From NCBI GenBank assembly GCA_033807695.1, contig CM066300.1:3348001-3412000 (forward strand): a stretch of DNA of 64,000 nucleotides. The letters run 5' to 3'. Positions 1 to 12,036 of the stretch are shown here, piece by piece. The notes beneath the pieces are model-generated. The model was not told the origin of the DNA. It saw only the letters and a list, made by a program, of their open reading frames with translations, and ran no database searches. The DNA comes from Daedaleopsis sinensis (Eukaryota > Basidiomycota > Agaricomycetes > Polyporales > Polyporaceae). Numbering within the stretch: the stretch's first letter is position 1; every line of letters begins with the position of its first letter. Position numbers and translations under genes: made by a program.

Positions 1-510
1 TCGCGGACCTGAGTGCGCAGCTTCTCCGCTACCTCCATACGCGCTGCCATCTCCTCCTCCATTCTGCTTTGGTCGGCATAGAACTCTTGCAATCGAGATT
101 CCGCAGTTTTGAGGGCGGAGGTGAGGTTGTCATTCTCAGTAGTAAGCTGGGTGATCGTCTGGTCCTTGTCCTGGACTTGGACGAGAAGCTAGACACATGT
201 AGGATAGATAAGCTCTACAGCGTCATTAGCTACCAGTACCTGACTAACGCACTTTCTCTTTCTGCTCCGTTTCCTGTTTCAGGGAGGCAGACAACGACTC
301 GCGTGTCTCGCCGTTCGTGGCCGGAGGAGGCGTGTTAGCCTTGACGGAAGATCTGCGAGGGACTGGAGAGCTGAGAGATGAGGAAGCACGTGGATTTACA
401 GCTGAACGAGCCGTTGCACCCTTAGCAATGGGGGGTGGGGGGGAAGTCGAGTTGGAGGCGGGTGATCGCCGCGAGGCGGGGGTAACTCTTGCAGGTGCGG
501 CGGTAGCCAT
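1..510 (-). CDS. Coiled-coil protein, 3' end outside the window
   Basis: The start codon is at 510. Exon 1 (510-253, 86 codons) encodes a Ser/Pro/Ala-rich, basic, probably disordered N-terminus. A GT-AG intron at 189-252 joins in phase 0 to exon 2 (188-1), which reads off the window edge. Exon 2 has heptad-like spacing of Leu, Ile and Val among many Glu, Gln and Lys, as expected for a long coiled coil. I see no catalytic motif. A disordered basic head followed by a coiled coil resembles fungal proteins annotated loosely as 'M protein repeat' or microtubule-associated, but I cannot assign a function. It is divergent from the XRCC2-like gene, 314 bp away. The exon structure is convincing; the identity is not. 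Confidence 0.7.
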
Positions 511-824
511 GGTGATATATGATTACAGGAAAGGATCTTCTAGTTGAACGTCGAGGAGAGAAGTCGTACAGCCCAGCCGTCGAGTTCGAGGATATGTCGG
601 GGGCGAGATGAGCTGGCGGGAGGCGGGCAGGAGGCGGGATGGTCGTTAAGTCAGAGTCTATAACTGCCACACTTGATTCGGAAACAGTAACAATCACGCC
701 CCGAGCGTCTCGGCCACGTGGTAGGCGATCACAGCCACGCCACAACCGCGACTCAAGGTTTCTGTCCCTTCAGCCACACCGCCAGGCCAGCATCCCCACA
801 ACAGCCTAGTCTCAGCGGCAGCAG
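511..824. promoter_or_regulatory. Divergent promoter, coiled-coil gene / XRCC2-like gene
   Basis: These 314 bp lie between two start codons pointing away from each other, so they must hold both 5' UTRs and promoters. I see no clear TATA box. A CACGTG E-box occurs near 714-719. Confidence 0.5.
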
Positions 825-2117
825 ATGGCAGACAGCGACCTCGACGCAGATGCCATCCTCGTCGACATCCAGTCCGAGTCTCTCCAAAGTGTGAGTACCG
901 GGGCTTACGTACGGCATCGACTAACACTATTTCGTGGCAGTTCCTAACGACCGTAAGACGCGAAAGTGAGCGTCTTCGTTACGCAGCAGTCTGAGTGATG
1001 CGTGCTTATGCATTACTACTCAGCTACGCCCGCAGGCTCGACCTTTATACCTGCGCTTGATGCTCACCTATCATCGGTGAATTCTCGTCGCACCTCTCGC
1101 AACTGGCCACTTAACCTCGGCGACGTCCTTGAGGTGCAGGGCCCCGCTGCAAGTGGCAAGACACACTTCCTTTACCACATGTTAGTGACATGCTTGCTTC
1201 CACGAGCACATCGAGACAAAGAGCTTGGAGGTTGGGGGAAGGCTGCAGTCGTCTTCGATACCGACGCCACATTGAGCATTCCTAGGCTCCATCGTCTTCT
1301 TATCTCTCGTTTCTGTCGGCTTCTTGGGTACGATGACGCCATCGAACTGAGCATAGCTGCTGAAGATCTTGCTGCAGAATGTCTCAAACATCTTCATGTA
1401 TTTCAACCCACTTCCTCTCTCCAACTTGCTATCACTCTCCTCCACCTGCCCAGATACCTTGCTACGGACTCTCGCTTGCGAGACAAGGACATCGGTCTCT
1501 TGGCAATTGACTCGCTGAGCGCCTTCTATTGGAGAGATCGATATACGCTCGAACAACTCCGCGATGCAGCGGATGGTTCGACCCAGGGTCTCCCGCCCAA
1601 CCCCCTGTATCACGTCGTCAAGGCACTCCAGCGGTTTCGAGTGTCCCACAGACCCGTCGTCCTGCTCACCAACTGGGGCTTAAATGCGCTCACCAAACCC
1701 GCTACTACAGGTGAACCCACATCCCTGTTCTATCGACAGCACCTCTACCCCTTCCCAGCCCCCTTCGAATCTCATGGCGCTGAAGAAGCTATTGCCAACA
1801 TACGGAGTTCTCAAGGCTGGCCTGCCAGTGTTGGCGCAGATGCCGCGTCAGAGACTTCTGCCGCCCGAGCCCCCCGCTTCATTGACACAACCATGCCTCT
1901 ACACTATCATATCACCCTGCACCCATCCCCGATAGACCCCTTCCCTAGGTCTTATTCACTTGCTGATGCTGCGGACCAAGAACACATGCGCGCTGTGTTG
2001 GTGAACAAGGGAGAGATACAGGGAACTATCAGGGCTCCTGGCGACGAGACGGTCGGGGAGTTCACTTTCCGGATCGGAAAAGACGAGATTCTGGTCGATT
2101 CAGAAGAAGGATTGTAG
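825..2117 (+). CDS. XRCC2-like RecA/Rad51 paralogue (DNA recombination repair)
   Basis: Exons are 825-890, 941-965 and 1024-2117 (394 aa); both introns are GT-AG and phases close. Residues 70-77 read GPAASGKT, a Walker A motif. Around residue 190 lies LLAIDSLSAFYWRDRY, which closely resembles the Walker B region of animal XRCC2. A VVFDTD strand follows Walker A as in RecA folds. XRCC2 belongs to the Rad51 paralogue complex that helps Rad51 assemble on single-stranded DNA during homologous recombination in the nucleus. The protein is longer than human XRCC2, with an added C-terminal part and a loop after the core. Family membership rests on the FYW signature and the RecA fold; partner proteins are not visible here. 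Confidence 0.85.
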
Positions 2118-2814
2118 CCAACGCCGCTCGCTACCCTTTTGATCCAGCTCCACGTCGCCCCTGGGCCCTGCCATAACTCTGTCACCCGTTCGACGGATGC
2201 ATCTGGACATTACAACTCGTCAGGCCGGATGGGAGCACATTATGTCTATGTAGCGCCATCTTCACCGGCTTCTATCGCGGCGCCCATTCCTTCTTGAATC
2301 TCGGCGCCATATATGTCGCGCCTGTTCTTCATGATCGTTGCTCCAGTGCTCTGAAGAATCTTCCGGTAGTTCCGCGTCAGATGTCTCCGTGCGTACACTT
2401 TTCATTTTCCCAAAATTGCTTTCAATAAACTCCGGACAGATCAAGAAGCGCGCAGAATCAATCGTATGTAGCCGAGCTCGCCGACGTGGTGTCAGTGCAT
2501 TTACCTGAGAGATACAGATGCACGCTGCAGTTGATGTACTATCTGCTCGCAATTACTTTGTAGTATGTACTAACGCCGCGATTCTCGGCGCCGATCAGTT
2601 AGAGTATTCAAGATCCTATTATATGAAGTACAGATAATCCTACTACTGTTACAAAATCAGTTGGACGAGCAAGAACACAAGACGAATAGTTACGACAGCA
2701 AGGATAGGATGTGTGCGAGGGTCTATGGAAACAGGCGACCTGGCTGGCAAGATTCAAGATACAGATAAATATCGAACAGCGGACACCTCCCGCTCAGAGC
2801 CGAGTCGGTAATCC
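2118..2814. other. Convergent intergenic region
   Basis: This is the 3' space between the XRCC2-like gene and the adenylation gene, which face each other. I see no supported gene. A stop-free minus-strand stretch near 2265-2420 is discussed among the rejected items. Confidence 0.4.
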
Positions 2815-4565
2815 CTAACTGGAATAAATCCGGTCCAGCTCCTCCTTGAACTGGTCCTCGACCGCACGGCGGCGGATGTTGCCCTTGGTCGCCGTCCTGG
2901 GGAGAGTCCCGCTCGGGACGACCACAATAAACGCGGGCGAGTCGATCCGCTCGTGCACGTACCGCCGCGAGTGGAAGTGGCGCGTGCGGCGGATGATGTC
3001 GCGCCTCAGCCGCTCCTCGTCCGCGTCCGCGGGCACCTTGGGCTCGACGAAGAGCGTCGGGGACGGCCGCCCGTTGCCGACGACGATGCACGCGGCGACG
3101 AGGTCCGCGCAGGTCGCGAGCACGTTGTCCTCGATCGCGCGCGTGTCGCAGCGGAGAGCGGTCGAGCTCTTGATCCAGTCGTCGTCCCGCCCGCGCGAGA
3201 CGTACCGCCCCGGGGCGACCTCGAGGAACAGGTCGCCGGTGTGGTAGTGCCCGTCTGCGCTCCGGAGGGAAGGGTGTGGGCAGTCCCCGGAGTGCGAGAG
3301 GATGACGAGCTCCAGCAGCCGCTGGTTCGCGTCGTTGTAGTTGGTCTCGGAGACTGGTGCTCCGTCGACGTTGTTGGCGGAGGACGGGGTGACGGGCACA
3401 AAAGAGTAAGCGGTGCCCTCGATGCTCTGAAGCAGGGGTGCATCGCTGCCACGGCCACCGACGGAGAGCAACATCGCGCCGACCTCGGTGCTACCGAAGC
3501 AGTTCTTGATGAGCAGACCGTGCTTGTATGCGTATGCTTCCTCCTCGACCGCCAGAGGCAATCCGGTGTACAGGAGCTCGTCAAGCCCCTTCAGCACGGA
3601 GAGAAGGGCGGGATTCGTGCGCGAGTTACGAAGGTGAGTGCCGAGAAAAGATGCAAATTGGTTGAGCCGGTTGAGACCGCAACGGTTAACCATGTCCAGG
3701 AGCTCATCCGAGGGAAACGGCATCGACGACGGCTGCACCGTGCAAGAGCCATGCTGGAGGAAGCCCATAAGCATGAACGTCTGGCCAATGTGGGACATGC
3801 TTCCGCTGAGTGTGGGCGTTAGTAGCGTGCATGGGGCCGAGGGAGAGATTTCGACTCACATCCACACGGTAACGTCTTGCCTGTTTGAATTATGGGGGCG
3901 GGTGACATGCGCAGCCTTTTCAACAGTGGCGTTGACCCAGTTTGCTGTACAGGGTACCAGTTTAGGGCTTCCGGACGTGGACCCTGAGGTGTGGTAAATC
4001 ATCACGATGTCATCGCCGCTAGACGGGGTCCATAGCGGTGGGAGCTCGACATGGTCGACGTCTAGTGAGCGGACGTCGACCGCGAGTTCTGCGGGGATCG
4101 GGCAGTCGACCACAATGGACTCAAAGGCCGGGTCAAAAACGAGGGCGTGAGCTCCCGCGCGATGAAGAAGCTCGTAAACCACGTCGGGGTTCGGCAGGCG
4201 GAGGGAGAAGAGCTGTGGGATATAACCCGCCCTTGCGATTCCATAGACATGGAGGACGTCAAGATAGGTTGTGCCGCCGAGCCTGCGTAGGTGATTTATG
4301 GTTAGTCGTTGGAAATTGCGCCGCAGTATATGACTCACCACAGGCCAACAATCGACCGACGACGTAGACCGTGCGCAGAAAGTGTACGCGTCCAGTGTCG
4401 CGCAGACCGTTCAACGTCGAGGAAAAATTGCTGGTATGATACTGCATCCCAAGCTTCAACCACGCTCTTGTCAGCGGACAGACGAGGGAGCTTGAATGCC
4501 GGCGATGAGGAGAAGACAGTGGCACTGTGTTGGAGAACGGTGAGGTGGGTTTTGTAGAGACTCAT
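2815..4565 (-). CDS. Stand-alone adenylation-domain (acyl-CoA synthetase-like) enzyme
   Basis: Exons are 4565-4339, 4282-3860 and 3805-2815 (546 aa). Both introns are GT-AG, and the second has the branch site CTAAC. Residues 172-183 read YHTSGSTSGSPK, the phosphate-binding A3 signature of ANL enzymes. FGSTEVGA (A5), HYHTGDL with GRYVSRGRDDDWIK (A7/A8) and PRTATKGNIRR (A10, catalytic Lys) follow. The enzyme should activate a carboxylic acid as acyl-AMP. The protein stops right after A10, so it has neither the carrier domain nor the reductase of canonical fungal adenylate-forming reductases. Such NRPS-like A-only proteins are common in Agaricomycetes and their substrates are mostly unknown. A good TATA box lies about 76 bp upstream. 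No other secondary-metabolism gene is adjacent. Confidence 0.88.
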
Positions 4566-4640
4566 TGTGGGTGTTCAGACGGGCTGAGACCGGCGTATGA
4601 GAATGAGAAGGTGTGTTGGTCGATAGAGTCATGGCGAAAG

Positions 4641-4650
4641 CTTTTATATA
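4641..4650 (-). promoter_or_regulatory. TATA box of the adenylation gene
   Basis: The minus strand reads TATATAAAAG, 76 bp upstream of the start codon at 4565. The position is plausible for a short fungal 5' UTR. Confidence 0.55.
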
Positions 4651-7388
4651 GATATAGAGGAGGTGAACAGCACACACAAGGGTACAAGGAGCTATGCGGG
4701 GCACCGGTATACGGATGGCATCCCCCGACAGTCTTCGTGTCAAACTTAGCAAGTAGGAGGCCCGCCTGTAAATTGGACAGGCTGGGAGACAGGTACGTCG
4801 CCAGTTGATGATGACAGCGGCCGAGTGAGTTGGGAGCTAGGCGGTGCAAGCCACTGAGGCAGCCCTTGCCGCAAGATTGGAGCTAGCGGCAGGTGGGAGA
4901 TCAGGTGTGCGCCAGAGGGGCCTGGGTAGCGGCGCAAGAAGGTGACGCGCCTGATACAGGATGACATTAGCATTCCGGGTCGGAGGACAAGAGAGGATAT
5001 AGACATGCTGGGCCGACCATGCCAGGTACAGGTTGCGGAGAACAACGAGTGGTGAGATCTATCGAGGAGGAATTCTTCCAAGGCCAACTGACAGCGGCTA
5101 GAGGGCGACGAGGTCGCACAGCCCTGACAGTCACTGGTCGGCAATTTATTGCTCTGAATACTGACGTGTCGATACAGGTCGGGAGCCTCGAGGATGCATC
5201 TGGTGTCGCGCGGGCTGCTGTGAGTGTCACTACGTGTGTGTGTCGACTCATCTGAGCGCGTTTGTATGGGGTCAGTGAGCAAGAGGCAGGCGGAGGAGGA
5301 GGAGGAGGACATGGTCGAATGGCGGACTGTTCACAACCCCGCGATCCAATCGACCTTTTGCGCGGCATCAGTGATCGCCCGCCAGATCTCGATGCGCTAG
5401 TTTCCGGCCCGGCCCGTGCCTCCTGTCCGGCTCTCCGGTGCTTTCGTCCAACCTCTCTCTTTTCCATTCCTGCCTCCTCAACGCGCTCGGGACGCGTTTC
5501 GTCTGCGCGGAGGACATTCACGACCGTCCCGACCGAGTCCTCCGACGCTGCTCAAACCGCCTCAATAACGCAACTGCATGATCACACCCACCTCATGATG
5601 TTTCCAACTCAATCGCTGTGCAGCAAAGGAATTCAAGCACACATATTTGCACAAAGTAGTGTGGCTCGGAACGCCTGCGTTCATCTCTCCCGTCCCGCAC
5701 CCTCGGAAAACAATTCTCGGAGTCATGAAACCATGCAAGTCGCATCCTAAACGTAATCCATTTCGCCATATGCGCCACTTCCATGGGAAATACAAGGAGG
5801 ATCCAGTAGCAATCCGTACACGACTACAGGGTGGCTTCATCACAGTGGTACGGTGCTACCGAATGATCAAGTCTTCGTTCCATATCTCACATCCGTGCAA
5901 TTTGTAGGTTCGGTGTACATTGTCCTGATTACAGTTACGCACATCGGTCTGTAGATCTCTCGTACCGGCGACCTTGTGACCATGTCTTAATACAAAACCG
6001 CCGCTTCTCCCAACTTCCCTCGACACTCTTGTTCAGTTTCCCGGGGACACACCAGCCCGCATAGACCGACGAGACAGCTCAAGAGCACCAAGAACGCCGC
6101 GGCCAGGGCTCAGCAGCCGGTGCATCAGTCATCTTTCGGTCTTCGTGCCTTCGAACCACAATCTGTACGGATCCCATCGTTCTTCCGCCCCGCGACATGT
6201 CCCAAGCCCTGATTTGCACTTCAATCGATGTTCTCAAGGGCCCGGCATCTCTGTCCGTCTGTCGATCCGTCACGCCTTCCTTCGCGACTGCTCTCTTGCT
6301 GCCCCACTCCGCGCCCAAATTGCGCTAGTCGCCCCCCTCGCGCCCATAAAACCTATAATGCATCTCGCACGCAATCTCCGGCTCCCGGAAGCCTCTCAAT
6401 ATGGACATCGTCAGAGGTTGCCGCGCCCAACAGCTTCTTGTTGCACTATATCACCTCCCTAGCGCGACGTGCCGGGCCGCGCCTCAGGCTGACACTGGAG
6501 CTGAACGGACCCACCGTTACCCACTGGTGGCACGCATATGCATACGTTAGCGCTGCGTTAGCGTATGACTCGCGACAAGCTGGAGCGCGCCTCATCCACG
6601 TCTCGCCTGCGCACGAACGCAATAAACGTCGCGCGCGCAGCGACTGCGGTGCATCGTGTCGCGACCTTCCCGCCCGCCACTGGGCGCGATTCCCCCTGTG
6701 ACGTTGCGCGCGGGCCCGCGGTGCGGTCGCGGCGAGTCACCCAGTCATTCCAAGTCACTCGCGTCGTGCGTTCATAACTGGACTGGCCACAGCCTCCTTT
6801 TGCCAGGCCCATTCCTTTCGTGCCCGGATAAGGAAACTTGCCACAGCGTGTGGTTGCGCGCGCACCGTCGGATGACCGGCTGGCTTGCGAATTTGTATAC
6901 CGCAGGCTGGCTGTCCTCGTCCCGGGCGCATATAGAGCTGCAGCACCCCCGGGGCCTGTTCGCCCTAACGTCCCCCCTGTTGCGATCCCACACCCCGTCC
7001 ACGGCCGTTCCTGTTCCAACGGTCCTTGCGTGGCGATAGTCCTGAAAACGCGCCCGCTCCGAGCGTTATTGCGCGCACGAGACGCGTCCTGCAGCGATGG
7101 CGATATCCTCACTCGAGATCGGGCCTGGCAGAAGGTGTGGAACTTTATCGATGTGACGCAGGCCGGTGGCTGACGGCTGGATATGGTACAAGTACATACA
7201 TGAAGCACAACATAGGTATCGACATAATGATAGCGAAGGGCCGAGCCTTCAAAAAAATTCCCAAGGGTATCAGAAATCAGTGCCTCGGACACACGCATGG
7301 CATGTCCCCCCAACGACTCAAATAGATAGAGCAGGAGCAGGAGCAGGAAGACCCAACGACGCAAGACGGACTTCGACAGCCTCGTCCT
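4651..7388. other. Long intergenic region without a supported gene
   Basis: About 2.7 kb lie between the adenylation gene promoter and the 3' end of the F-box gene. Several open frames exist on both strands, but they are low-complexity, overlap each other and cannot be joined by introns into anything recognisable. I see no RNA gene. Confidence 0.4.
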
Positions 7389-8966
7389 TTACAGCCGGAG
7401 GAGTGCTGGCGCACTCGCGCTCCGCTCCCGGGTGACGGGCTTTGGAGGCGCGGCTTCCTCCTTCGACGCACCCAAGCGCAGGTCGCGGCAAAACGCCAGA
7501 AGACGCCGAACGGCGTCCGCGCCCTCACCGGCGGGCAGACGCGGTACGATTTGTTTCCCTCCGACGCCGATGTCGAGCGCGTCCGCGAGGTCGCTGACGG
7601 TCGTGACTGTGATCTCGTTCAGGTGCTGGTAGAAGCCCTTCTCGCCGCGCTCCGCGCGGAGGTTGAGGAAGTCCTCGAGCGCAGAGCACATGTCCACGAC
7701 GTCGTCTTCGTGGCATTGCACGGAGAGGCTCTCGACGGGCGAGTCGGAGAGCGTCGTGAGCGTGTCGACGACGTTCTCGACAGGGAAGAGCGGGGTGAGG
7801 TGCACCTTGCGGAGCTTGGTGAGGGGCTTCTCGGGGTGCTTCGCGTGCGCGAACGTCTGGGAGGTGAGGGCGGTGTTAAGCGCGCACTCGTCGACGGTGT
7901 GGCCGACGTTGCCCATGATGCGCTCGGTGCAGACGCGATTGTAGTCGTTGGACTCGTGGTAGCAGCTGCCGAGATCGAGGACCTCGAGCGTGCAGCGGAC
8001 GGGCATGCACTCCCACTGGGGGTCGCCGAGGTGGGTGTCGCGGATGCGGAGCTTCTTGAGGGTGGGGAGGCGGAGGAGGGCAGGGAGGCGGAGCTCGTAG
8101 CCTAGGATGGGGTGATCGGGGATGTCTTCGTCTCCTTTCACGACCGGGACGAAAGGCCGTGCACCGACGAGGTCGGGGGCATGGATGGCCGAGCGGGTGA
8201 TACGGTCGAGCGAGAGGTGGCGCAGGCTAGGGACAGAGGCGGCAATGGACACCACAAGACGCTCGCTCCTGTGCGAAATGTTAGCGGATGCCGTCAAGCA
8301 AAGATGGACAGGGGACGCACAATGGGCAGCGGGTCTCATCGCCGCAGTGATCGATGCACAAGGACGTGAGGGCGCGAAGGCGTTGAAAGCATGGGATCAC
8401 GGCCTTCGCGGGGGAGGCGGCGAGGCTGAGTGTCAGCTGCTCCACCTGCGAGCAGTGAGGGAGGATGTCCGCGAGGGCTTCCGAAACCCGGGGAGGCGGT
8501 GAAGATCCGCCTGCGGTCGGTTTAGCGCGTTTGGTGCAGATGGTGAGTTGGTGGATATGTTGGCTGTAAGATTTTGGGACGTGGGAGGCATAGTGCTGGA
8601 GCGCCTCTGCACTCTGGATGTGGACGCACTGAGGGTAGGTGGGTTGAGACGGGGGATGGGGTAGGATGCAATCAAAGAAGGACTTACGCGGAAGAGGGTG
8701 GGGATAGAGAGGTCGTAGGCATCCCGATTGACCTTCGCAAACGACCTGACGTCGACGAGATCGAGTTGATCAACAATGGCAAGCTTCATCTCTGCCGGGA
8801 GAGTGTGCCAGGAGGGGGCGGGGCGTGCGTCGGTGAACATGGTGTGTGTGCGGGGAGAGGAGGCAGGACTGAAGGCAGAGCGGGAGGAAGCCGATGTGGA
8901 CTGGAGGGCTGGGGGTGGTGTGGAAGAAGAATGGATCTGGGCGGAGGATTTATGTGTTTCGACCAA
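7389..8966 (-). CDS. F-box protein
   Basis: Exons are 8966-8688, 8628-8321 and 8268-7389 (488 aa); all phases close and the second intron has GCTAAC before its acceptor. Near residue 50 an F-box-like segment reads LPAEMKLAIVDQLDLVDVRS, followed by FAKVNRDAYDLSIPTLFR, the usual helical pattern of fungal F-boxes. The rest contains irregular Leu-rich strands (for example LRHLSLD and LEVLDLGSCY) suggesting a degenerate LRR-type substrate domain. F-box proteins recruit substrates to SCF ubiquitin ligases through Skp1; the target is unknown. A second Met at residue 42 would also leave a full F-box, so the start is not certain. Confidence 0.8.
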
Positions 8967-10424
8967 GACCGAGGTGGTCGGGAGAACGGTCGATGGGCGA
9001 CTATCCGCGATCGGACCATGCGCGTTTACGCGAGGCTACCGCCGGCGCCTGCCGACTGACGGTGACCGCTGCTGCTTATTTTCACTCCGATGTGGCCTCG
9101 TCCCGCTCGTCCACCGCGCTCACGATTCGCCCAGCGTCCTCCGTCGAGCACGCACGTCGTCCCCAGTTCGAGAAGATTGTAACAGAATACGTCGTGCATG
9201 CCACATACGCCCCCAGAGCCCATATGTGTCCATGATCATCCACCGCGCACATCTCCTTGCTCAGCGGAACAACAGCGCTCCTGCGCCCAGCACGATATCG
9301 GACTGGACTGGTTCGTCGCCATCGCCTGCGCCAAACCCCGGCTTCCAATCCTGTTCCGGGCGCCTCAGCCTCCATCACGGGCGATGGTCATCTTCCGCAT
9401 TGTGTGTCCTCATCCCTGCCTCTCCACATCAACCCTTCGCCGCCTTTGACAGATGTCTATCGTGATATCTGCCCCCGCGCTTGTCGGCTTTCCTCTCGAC
9501 TACAGCCGCCCTCTCTACTACCCGGGTCCGTGACGCTAGAGGCTGTTGCTCCTAGGATGCGCTCGGACTGTTCGTGAAGATCTCTTCGAGAAAGAGCGAT
9601 CGCATACTCCGGGTACGCATACCCAATGTCCACACTGCCCAGTTCTCTCTCGCCACACGCTTCACCATGCCAATCCGTCCATGACGCATGCGCGACTGAC
9701 ACTGGCAGGCTTCTTACGGTCTTCTCGGATCTCATATAGAACCTGAACGCACGCGAAGCCCCGCCAAAACATAATAGTCTATCGCATGCGCGTGGCTCGG
9801 CAACCCTTCTCGAAGGCCGTACATACGTTTCATCACACAAGCCGTCAGCAAGAGCGTCGTATCCTCGTGGCTCGCAACTACTGGCAGGTAGCCGCGCGCC
9901 CGCCCCACCCTGCGCGCTCCCTCACATGGACATGGACACGCGGCCGTCCCTGTGGACAATTTTCGCGCGCCGGCGCGACATCGCGTTGGCAATTTGTGGC
10001 ATTCTAGCGGACGCCGTTGTCACCGACTGCGAGTCTCCCCCAGGGCCGCTACACGCTCCGCCGCGGCACACGACGTCGGGAACGGAGCCACGGGAGCATG
10101 CATGTTCCTTGCTACGAGCCCGGGAGACGCCCCGGATCGGGCCCTTGCTTGCACTGCCAGTGCGTGCGTAAGGTTTGCTGCCCGCCGACTGCGGCGGCCT
10201 GTGCCGCTGCTGCGCGAGCGGTGTGCACTAGAAACGGCGGACGCGGATCCGTTCATGCTCGGGCGCAGATGTTGGGACAGGCAGGATGTCGAAGAGGCAA
10301 CGGAGACGCGTGGCCATCTGGCGCGTCAGTGCAGAACGTCCGGTTCGTATCGGAAGCCCAGAACCTACGGCCGCTCTGGATGTCGGACCTGCTTGAACGA
10401 GAGCCCTGGGCTCAGGTCCCGACG

Positions 10425-10448
10425 CGTCCTCGTCCTCGTCCTCGTCCT
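10425..10448. repeat. Hexanucleotide microsatellite (CGTCCT)4
   Basis: Four perfect tandem copies of CGTCCT lie in non-coding DNA. Confidence 0.9.
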
Positions 10449-11020
10449 CAGGCCGATGGTTGCCGTGCTCGAGAGCCATGTCCACTCGATCGTTGTATGA
10501 ACGTCAAAGTTACAACACGCTGAATGTCCGTATATAGTTTCCGTTGTTATACATCGGCCTTTATCCAGCCCCGGAGTCGACTGTATAAGGCCGAATATAT
10601 TTCATCTTGTATACATGCCCTACCCGACGAGGGGTCGCCCTCATCTAGACAAGAGCGCATCGTGTACATTACAGATACGTTTGGGGGCGCAGCGTCGATT
10701 GTCCGACATCGGATATGCAGAGCGCCGGTGCTCGGGCGCAGCATGGGCCGAAACGAGCGAGCGGGGGACCTGGGCGGGCTGTGGCGCGCCGCCGGGGACG
10801 AGTTCGGGCAGTTCGGACGTCCACCGATGTAACCACCATCGGATCGCTATCTGACAACGATGATCATGTGCGCGGCTGGGCGGCGTCGAGGAGCGATCCC
10901 GAGCCGGAACATGCGTGGGAACGGGCATCCGCTGATGGCGCATCAAACAGCACAGCATATTAGCTCGCTATAGCTCGTCGCGGCTTCTCGATCGAGATGA
11001 TCTGGATGCCATCAACTCCA

Positions 11021-11104
11021 CCTCCTCCCGCCTCCCGCCTCCCGCCTCCTGCCTCCCGCCTCCCGCCTCCCGCCTCCTGCCTCCTGCCTCCCGCCCGCCT
11101 CCCG
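11021..11104. repeat. Heptanucleotide microsatellite (CCTCCCG)n
   Basis: Roughly eleven tandem copies of a 7-bp unit alternate between CCTCCCG and the variant CCTCCTG. One shortened unit (CCCG) occurs near the right end. The tract is strongly strand-asymmetric (pyrimidine-rich top strand, purine-rich bottom strand) and lies in non-coding DNA. Confidence 0.9.
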
Positions 11105-12036
11105 GGCTCTCCTGGGTCACCTGTGGTTAGGGGGCCACCGCATCCTAATAGTATCATTCGAACATATACACCCTCTGACCCTCATACACCCTTACACACG
11201 TGCACACCTCCGGTCCTGATCCGTCTCAAACTCGTTTACCCCGCGCGCGGAGCACAGCGATCCACTTGAACCATCATGCACTGGCTTGTGCTAATTCGTT
11301 CTCCTTCCCCACCGCCGCCGCCTCAGGTATCCCTGTGCGCAGTATCTGAATCCACTGGCCCTTGCTGGGCTCTACCAAGCAATCCGCTTCACCTAGCTAG
11401 CCTTGCGCGGCCGATCAATATCGCTCTGGCTCGGAGACACCCGCAGCGAGGGGCTATCTATCAGTTCATGAAATGTTGGCACGTACTGCCTTCATGTTGG
11501 TCTGAAGCGCCTCGTATACATTCCATCATTGGCAGTATCCATGTTTCGTCACTGGGGGGACCGAAACGACACTGGTCTCACCGGTCACCGAGTCCCTGCC
11601 AGAACTGAGGCCGAAATACGTAGGACTACCCGCATCATACGTGGTGCAAGACAGCCATCAGGGCTGGAGTGAAACTGTAACCCAATGACACTTCATTTAT
11701 CTCTCGTACTCAAACCTACATCTCTGACTACTCCGCATACGTCGTGAAGGCGACCGTACGAATAAGTACACGCGACGAAACCATCATAACTGGGCAGCCA
11801 TACCGGGATCTTGACCGGATTCCGAGTGTGCGAGAGCGAGGACCTGCAGCAGAAAGGGAAAAGGGAAAGTGGACATCGCGTGAACCAGATGGCAACTATG
11901 CAGTGGGTGTTTGTTGGTATTGTAGGCGTTTATGGTACGGTGAGGTGGATGGAAGGGGGTGTCGCCGGCGGATATGGAGTCACTTGAACTTGTCTAGCAC
12001 TCGCGGATGATGTGGGAAGGTACGTGGTGTGGTGTG

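Larger units (their letters stand above)
8967..12036. other. Long intergenic region with simple repeats
   Basis: About 3.1 kb lie between the F-box gene and the 3' end of the SRF1-like gene. Two simple-sequence tracts (10425-10448 and about 11021-11104) are annotated separately. Open frames on both strands are short, basic or low-complexity and do not join into a gene model. The first few hundred bases must include the F-box promoter. Confidence 0.4.

Noticed and set aside
2262..2552. Stop-free minus-strand frames, one about 52 codons ending at an ATG-poor TAG near 2255
   Set aside because: The longer frame and the overlapping second frame cannot both code, no start or intron set is convincing, and no family is recognised. 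Could be a relic exon.
6558..7364. 268-codon minus-strand frame beginning with a Leu-rich signal-like segment
   Set aside because: It runs directly downstream of the F-box gene, the rest is Arg/Ser/Thr-rich composition without motifs, and other frames are equally open. Treated as GC-driven.
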